From positions 1-10,285 of the forward strand of contig CANOFI010000062.1 in NCBI GenBank assembly GCA_947565255.1: a stretch of 10,285 nucleotides of DNA. The letters run 5' to 3'. The position numbers and the translations under genes were made by a program. The DNA comes from an uncultured Lachnospiraceae bacterium (lineage in GTDB: Bacteria > Bacillota > Clostridia > Lachnospirales > Lachnospiraceae). Shown here piece by piece: positions 6,817-10,285 of the stretch (position 1 is its first letter; each line of letters starts with the position of its first letter). The notes below the pieces were generated by a model. The model ran no database searches. It was not told where the DNA came from and worked only from the letters and a program-made list of their open reading frames with translations.

Positions 6817-7432
6817 GTTCCATATCCCTCCAAAGAATTGTATGATAAATGCAAAATAACAACAGCAACAAACCCGACAGCAAAAGCACAATGCCCTGCC
6901 TGTCAAACACCCATACATGCTCCGGTGACAGCCATTCATACGGAAACAGGCAGTACCATTCTTCAAAATATCTCTCGTGCAGAATGACAAGCATATAATA
7001 CAGAACAAAGCCGCCTCCGTATGCGATGTAACGGCTGCCGGACCATGCGGCAAGAACAGCCGCCGCACCCGCCCACAGCATCCCGGACATAAATACAAGC
7101 AAAAGCTCGATTTTAGAATCGCTTTTGTTACATAACTGAAACAGCCAGCAGCTGAGCCACTCGGCCAGTCCGCCGCTGAAACTGCAGGCCAGAAATTTCC
7201 CAATGATATAAGAATGCCGGCCGCTTCTCGGCAGATAACTTTTGAGAAACCCGCTCTGGTATTCGGTCAGCCATTCTGACGCATAGGGAAATGCCGCCAC
7301 AACCGGCACACTGATGTAAAACAGCTCCGACGCAAAGCCCGCCTGGAACAGAATGAGCAGCTGTAACAGGACGCCGGCCGCAAATTTTACGGAGCATACC
7401 GCTCTTTTTAAATCCATCTCAAAGCTGTTCAT
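6809..7432 (-). CDS. ABC-2 type permease, 207 aa
   Basis: This is the second membrane subunit of the ABC transporter. The 207-aa product has five to six helices, near 15-32, 36-52, 76-100, 109-130, 135-151 and 180-198. Between helices 2 and 3 lies EYQSGFLKSYLPRSGRHSY (57-75), which resembles the conserved ABC-2 segment (a Glu-rich start, then Gly-x-Leu and a Pro-x-Ser-Arg before a Lys). This supports the assignment. It is short for the family, which usually has 230-260 residues. The ATG at 7432 is separated from the lipoprotein stop by a single base and has no clear ribosome site, so translation probably depends on coupling to the upstream gene. Its last codons overlap the 298-aa permease by eight bases. 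Confidence 0.82.
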   Translation of the reverse strand: MNSFEMDLKRAVCSVKFAAGVLLQLLILFQAGFASELFYISVPVVAAFPYASEWLTEYQSGFLKSYLPRSGRHSYIIGKFLACSFSGGLAEWLSCWLFQLCNKSDSKIELLLVFMSGMLWAGAAAVLAAWSGSRYIAYGGGFVLYYMLVILHERYFEEWYCLFPYEWLSPEHVWVFDRQGIVLLLSGLLLLLFCIYHTILWRDMEHV

Positions 7433-7433
7433 C

Positions 7434-8993
7434 TTAATAGCCCAGTCTCTTGTCGATGATGGAGCCGTCTATCGCATTGATGGTCATAATACAGGTATCC
7501 TTTTCCTCGGTCCGCTCTCCGTAAGTATCTGTCCGCGAGCCCATAAAATCCCAGACGGGAACAAGAAGGCCGCTGTCAAATCTGTCCTGTTCGCTGACTC
7601 TTGTATAGCGCAGTATAATGCGGTCCACATTAATTGAAACCGTTTCCTCACTGTCCTGCGTTGCGTTCACAACAGGCGCCATCTCTTTAAAAATATCCTT
7701 TATCTCTTCAAACGGCTTCATATTTGACTGATCGACCACCGTTTCCGTAATCTCCATCGGAAATGAATAACAGAACCCGGCAACGCCGTCGTCATTCACC
7801 GTTATTTCAATACTTTCCCCTCCCCACTCTTTTTTCACATAGCTGTCTCCCTGCCAGCCGTCCGTAAATTTGCTGCCGTCTTCGTTATTGACAAAAATTC
7901 CGTCTATGTTTCTTAAATATTTTAAGTAAAAAACTTTGCGGTACTTGAATTTTCCGTTTGAATCGGGTTCTTCTGCCAAAATCTCCCCATACAATCCTCC
8001 CTGGTAATATTGGAAATCCGTAAAACCGAACGACTTAAGAAGTGCATCCGCCTTTTCCTTCGCCTGTTCCTCTGTCATTGTCGCTGAGACATCTGTATAC
8101 GCCTCCAAATCTTCCGCGCGGACATCCATTTTCACATCCCCCTCTGAAATTTCCTTATCGATCCGCCACATGCCGCTGTTGCAAATCCCCTGTACGGCCG
8201 CCGACTGCAAGTTTGCGTAAGTATGTCTGTCGCTGCTGTACCGGAGGCAGTTTCCATAATTTTCATTGTTTTGGGCATAAACAGCCGTATATTTTTCGTT
8301 TTTTCCATCGGTAACGCCGTAATAAATGTCGCCCGAAGCGTTTAACTCATACGCCCATGCATAAAAACCATTATTTTTATCTTTTTTATATAACGACTCT
8401 ACGCTCTGAAGCTTTCCGTCGGACGGAAAGTCCTTCCACTGCACCTGTGCCGGGGCGTTTTCAAACAGTTCCTGAAGTTCGTCAATTCTTGCCTGCGCCT
8501 CGTCACGGTAAATCTGGTAGCTTTCTTCATCGTATTCACTTTTCTTTGCTTTCAAATTTTCCAGTTCGTTTTTTTCCGCCTGAATTTTCTTTTCTATGTC
8601 CTTCCGGGTCTGTACGCTCAGCACGCTTCCGTCGTACAGCGGCTCCTCCTGCACCAGTTCCTTTTTTACCTTGTCCAGAACTGTCTGTTCGATTTTTTTC
8701 TGTTTGACGCGGAATACAGACATCTGTGTGCTTTTGGGAATTTCCACCTTTGCGTCGACATTGACTGACACATGCAGGCTTTCATCCTGAAAAGCTGTTT
8801 TCCATGTATCGTATTCTCCGGCAAGCTCTCCAACATTTGCAGAACCGTTTTCCCCGTCCTGCGCCTGGCTGATCATGTTATCCAGATCTTTATTTTTTAC
8901 AATCGAAGAATCTGGATTTTTCTGGCAGGCCGACAGCAGAAGCGCTGGAAGTATTGCTGCGGCGATTGCCGGAAGAAGCATTTTTTTCTTCAT
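7434..8993 (-). CDS. Large coiled-coil lipoprotein, unknown function
   Basis: This 519-aa product starts with a lipoprotein signal peptide (MKKKMLLPAIAAAILPALLL) and a lipobox LSAC, with the lipidated cysteine at 23, so it is tethered to the outer face of the membrane. Residues ~130-178 are rich in charged heptads (KKIQAEKNELENLKAKKSEY and following), predicting a coiled coil. Further on, TEEQAKEKADALLKSFG (307-323) and a closing INAIDGSIIDK resemble pieces of PepSY-like or YpeB/YycH-type modules; this is weak. It may belong to one of the lipoprotein DUF families of Lachnospiraceae, but I cannot name it with certainty. I chose the ATG at 8993, preceded by GGAAAAGGTGAT. A further in-frame ATG at 9014 has no ribosome site. 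As first gene of the operon, directly after the kinase locus, it could be a substrate-binding or signal-relay component. Confidence 0.85.
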   Translation of the reverse strand: MKKKMLLPAIAAAILPALLLSACQKNPDSSIVKNKDLDNMISQAQDGENGSANVGELAGEYDTWKTAFQDESLHVSVNVDAKVEIPKSTQMSVFRVKQKKIEQTVLDKVKKELVQEEPLYDGSVLSVQTRKDIEKKIQAEKNELENLKAKKSEYDEESYQIYRDEAQARIDELQELFENAPAQVQWKDFPSDGKLQSVESLYKKDKNNGFYAWAYELNASGDIYYGVTDGKNEKYTAVYAQNNENYGNCLRYSSDRHTYANLQSAAVQGICNSGMWRIDKEISEGDVKMDVRAEDLEAYTDVSATMTEEQAKEKADALLKSFGFTDFQYYQGGLYGEILAEEPDSNGKFKYRKVFYLKYLRNIDGIFVNNEDGSKFTDGWQGDSYVKKEWGGESIEITVNDDGVAGFCYSFPMEITETVVDQSNMKPFEEIKDIFKEMAPVVNATQDSEETVSINVDRIILRYTRVSEQDRFDSGLLVPVWDFMGSRTDTYGERTEEKDTCIMTINAIDGSIIDKRLGY

Positions 8994-9081
8994 TTTATCA
9001 CCTTTTCCTTTCATTCAATCAGACAAAAATAACATTGAAACACTTCTTTTTTATATTGTACATCTCTCGGGAAATTTTTGC

Positions 9082-9110
9082 TTTATATGACATCTTACTC
9101 CAACGGTTAA
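9082..9110 (-). promoter_or_regulatory. Candidate promoter of the lipoprotein-ABC operon
   Basis: On the minus strand, TTAACC (9105-9110, 4 of 6 matches) and TATAAA (9082-9087, 5 of 6 matches) are separated by exactly 17 bases. Transcription would begin near 9075, about 80 bases before the lipoprotein ATG. The -35 hexamer and half of the spacer lie inside one arm of the inverted site pair at 9095-9112, the usual place for an activator or repressor of the OmpR class. Confidence 0.45.
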
Positions 9111-9180
9111 ATAGCAACTTTTTTACTTGCCGATAAACATTATTCTGCGTAAAATTCATCAAATTTAGCAGTTGGAGTAA
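9095..9180. repeat. Inverted pair of ~18-bp sites around the operon promoter
   Basis: TTACTCCAACGGTTAAAT reads left to right at 9095-9112. On the opposite strand, 9180 down to 9163 reads TTACTCCAACTGCTAAAT. The first ten bases are identical and only two of 18 differ. The arms are 50 bases apart. One covers the candidate -35 region. They could be a pair of response-regulator or repressor sites, possibly for a looped complex. No T run follows, so a terminator is unlikely. Confidence 0.5.
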
Positions 9181-9231
9181 TATTTTTCCATAAAAATTCC
9201 ACAGCAGAATGGGGTTGTCAGAATGCAGCTT

Positions 9232-9288
9232 CAAAACACAATATATAGTTTAAAATACCAGATATTGTATGCCTGATATTGTGTTTTG
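9232..9288. repeat. 57-bp inverted repeat with 13-bp perfect arms
   Basis: CAAAACACAATAT (9232-9244) and its exact complement ATATTGTGTTTTG (9276-9288) flank a 31-base AT-rich loop. The heptamer ATATTGT appears twice in the same direction (9262-9268, 9276-9282) and once inverted (9238-9244). It lies 62 bases past the kinase stop. Four T bases at the 3' end of either arm would give a weak bidirectional terminator; a multi-site operator is the alternative. Confidence 0.5.
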
Positions 9289-9349
9289 CACTTATTTCCC
9301 GACAATCCTTATTCTACCATGGAATGTTACATCAAGTATTCATCATTTT

Positions 9350-10285
9350 TTAAACAAATTGTAAATTAATTTTTGTTCCCTTTCCCTCTTCGCTTTCTAT
9401 GCCAAGCGACATATGATGTTTGCGAACGATTACAGCAGTCAGTGCAAGGCCAAGTCCCGCGCCTCCATGCCGGCGGCTTCTGGATTTGTCCACCATATAA
9501 AACGGCTCTAAGACATTTTGCTGTTCGTCGGCCGGAATTCCGCATCCGAAATCCTGTACCTCAATCCCCGAAGTTTCCGCCTTTAAAATGATTTTTCCGC
9601 CCTCGCTGCTCGCCTTTATGGCATTGTCCACCAGGTTAATCAGCGCATCTGTCATAAGATCCGCGTCCATCAAAAAGCATTCCCTGTGCTGATGTATCTC
9701 AAGGGTAAGCTTTTTTTCTGTCAAAAGCACCGAACAGGCGTTTTTGACAGCCTCAAAAACATCTGCAACCGGCGTTTCGGCCAGCTCAAGCTCCTGGTCC
9801 TGCTCCAGCTCCAGAAGCTTCATCATCTTGTGGGACAACCGTTCCAGGCGGCCGCACTCCTCATAAATATACAAAAGGGCTTCCTCCTGCTGCTGTTCGC
9901 TCAGTTTTGTGGACAAAAGCGTCTGCGCATAACCGGATATGGCGGTCATCGGTGTCTTTAATTCATGCGTCAAATCTCCCATAAACAGTGTTTTTTTTCG
10001 CTCGGATTCTTTTAGAACATATGTTCTTTCTTCCACCGCCTCCGCCATTTTGTTAAAACTTTCCCCAAGCTGGCCAATCTCGTCTTTTTGCCGGATATGA
10101 AGCCTCTGGTCATAAAATCCCCTGGCCATCTGCTGTGTTGTCTCATTCAGCTCCTGCAGCGGCTTAAAGACCCTTCTTAATACAACAAGAAGGCCGATGC
10201 TTGTTAACGCCGTCAGCAGCAGTGTGAGAAGCAGCAGGAAAAGAGCCAGAAGCTGCGTTTTCTGTTCAATATGGGAAATGTCCTC
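9350..10285 (-). CDS. Sensor histidine kinase (3' part; start lies outside the window)
   Basis: This is a membrane-bound sensor kinase that would phosphorylate a response regulator, presumably encoded just upstream off the window. The frame is open to the window edge, giving 311 visible residues. Residues ~11-36 are a Leu-rich membrane helix, and ~37-91 a HAMP linker (RRVFKPLQELNE, then DEIGQLGESFNKMAEAVEE). The HisKA H-box is LTHELKTPMTAISGYAQ, with the phospho-accepting His at visible residue 107. The HATPase domain shows the N-box INLVDNAIKAS (N217, N221), G1 DFGCGIP (245-251), F-box LEPFYMVDKSRSR and G2 GGAGLGLAL (274-282). All catalytic motifs look intact. The extracellular sensor part and first helix are not in view. 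The stop is 240 bases from the candidate promoter of the lipoprotein-ABC operon, so that operon is the obvious target. Confidence 0.95.
   Translation of the reverse strand, partial: EDISHIEQKTQLLALFLLLLTLLLTALTSIGLLVVLRRVFKPLQELNETTQQMARGFYDQRLHIRQKDEIGQLGESFNKMAEAVEERTYVLKESERKKTLFMGDLTHELKTPMTAISGYAQTLLSTKLSEQQQEEALLYIYEECGRLERLSHKMMKLLELEQDQELELAETPVADVFEAVKNACSVLLTEKKLTLEIHQHRECFLMDADLMTDALINLVDNAIKASSEGGKIILKAETSGIEVQDFGCGIPADEQQNVLEPFYMVDKSRSRRHGGAGLGLALTAVIVRKHHMSLGIESEEGKGTKINLQFV

Larger units (their letters stand above)
8994..9349. other. AT-rich gene-free control region between kinase and operon
   Basis: This 356-base stretch holds no convincing gene; a 71-codon open frame (9019-9234) lacks a ribosome site and crosses the promoter elements. 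It contains the 57-bp hairpin, the inverted 18-bp site pair and the candidate promoter. It is clearly more AT-rich than the genes around it. Confidence 0.7.

Noticed and set aside
6817..7203. Upstream extension of the 298-aa permease frame by 129 codons
   Set aside because: It overlaps the 207-aa permease almost entirely, is Cys-rich and unlike a protein, and a well-placed GGAGGG stands before the ATG at 6816.
8994..9014. ATG at 9014 as start of the lipoprotein
   Set aside because: No ribosome site precedes it, and the added residues would carry the GGAAAAGGTGAT that serves the ATG at 8993.
9019..9234. 71-codon open frame in the kinase-operon gap
   Set aside because: No ribosome site, AT-driven composition, and it crosses the promoter and inverted sites.
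1..10285. CRISPR array, tRNA/rRNA genes, insertion sequences, lantibiotic precursor genes
   Set aside because: No regularly spaced repeats, no transposase-like frame, no recognisable RNA gene and no small leader-type peptide near the ABC genes.

Overview
The window reads as chromosome of a low-to-mid GC Gram-positive anaerobe of the Clostridia, most likely Lachnospiraceae. This is inferred from strong GGAGG-type ribosome binding sites, clostridial-looking protein sequences, an Sec/lipoprotein-rich envelope operon next to a sensor kinase, and a yifB/comM-dprA pair. Every gene I can support lies on the minus strand, so transcription runs from high to low coordinates.

Region 1 (10285 to 9350) is the 3' part of a sensor histidine kinase: second membrane helix, HAMP, HisKA and HATPase domains. 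Its start and its probable response-regulator partner lie outside the window. Region 2 (9349 to 8994) is a gene-free AT-rich gap. It holds a 57-bp hairpin with 13-bp perfect arms, a pair of inverted ~18-bp near-identical sites, and a candidate promoter whose -35 hexamer lies inside one of those sites. Region 3 (8993 to 2966) is a tightly packed six-gene operon: a 519-aa coiled-coil lipoprotein, two ABC-2 type permeases, a short BcrA/LanF-like ABC ATPase with an E-loop in place of the Q-loop, a secreted, C-terminally anchored protein with Ig-like (NEW3/CARDB-like) domains, and a protein with two membrane helices and an extracellular domain between them. The genes overlap or nearly abut, with one ATGA stop/start overlap and one 8-base overlap. 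Terminator-like hairpins follow at 2785-2831 and 2731-2772. Region 4 (2738 to 64) is a housekeeping pair: the YifB/ComM AAA+ ATPase, with its own candidate promoter and two small dyads, followed by dprA. The end of a further gene (topA is commonly next) is not visible.

The most interesting part is the sensor kinase plus six-gene envelope ABC operon. The ATPase and two permeases resemble the BcrAB / LanFEG antimicrobial-peptide immunity exporters. They are accompanied by three unusual extracytoplasmic partners, and no lantibiotic structural or modification gene is present. A sensible reading is a kinase-controlled envelope-stress or peptide-detoxification exporter with a large surface-exposed accessory assembly. 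That function is an inference.
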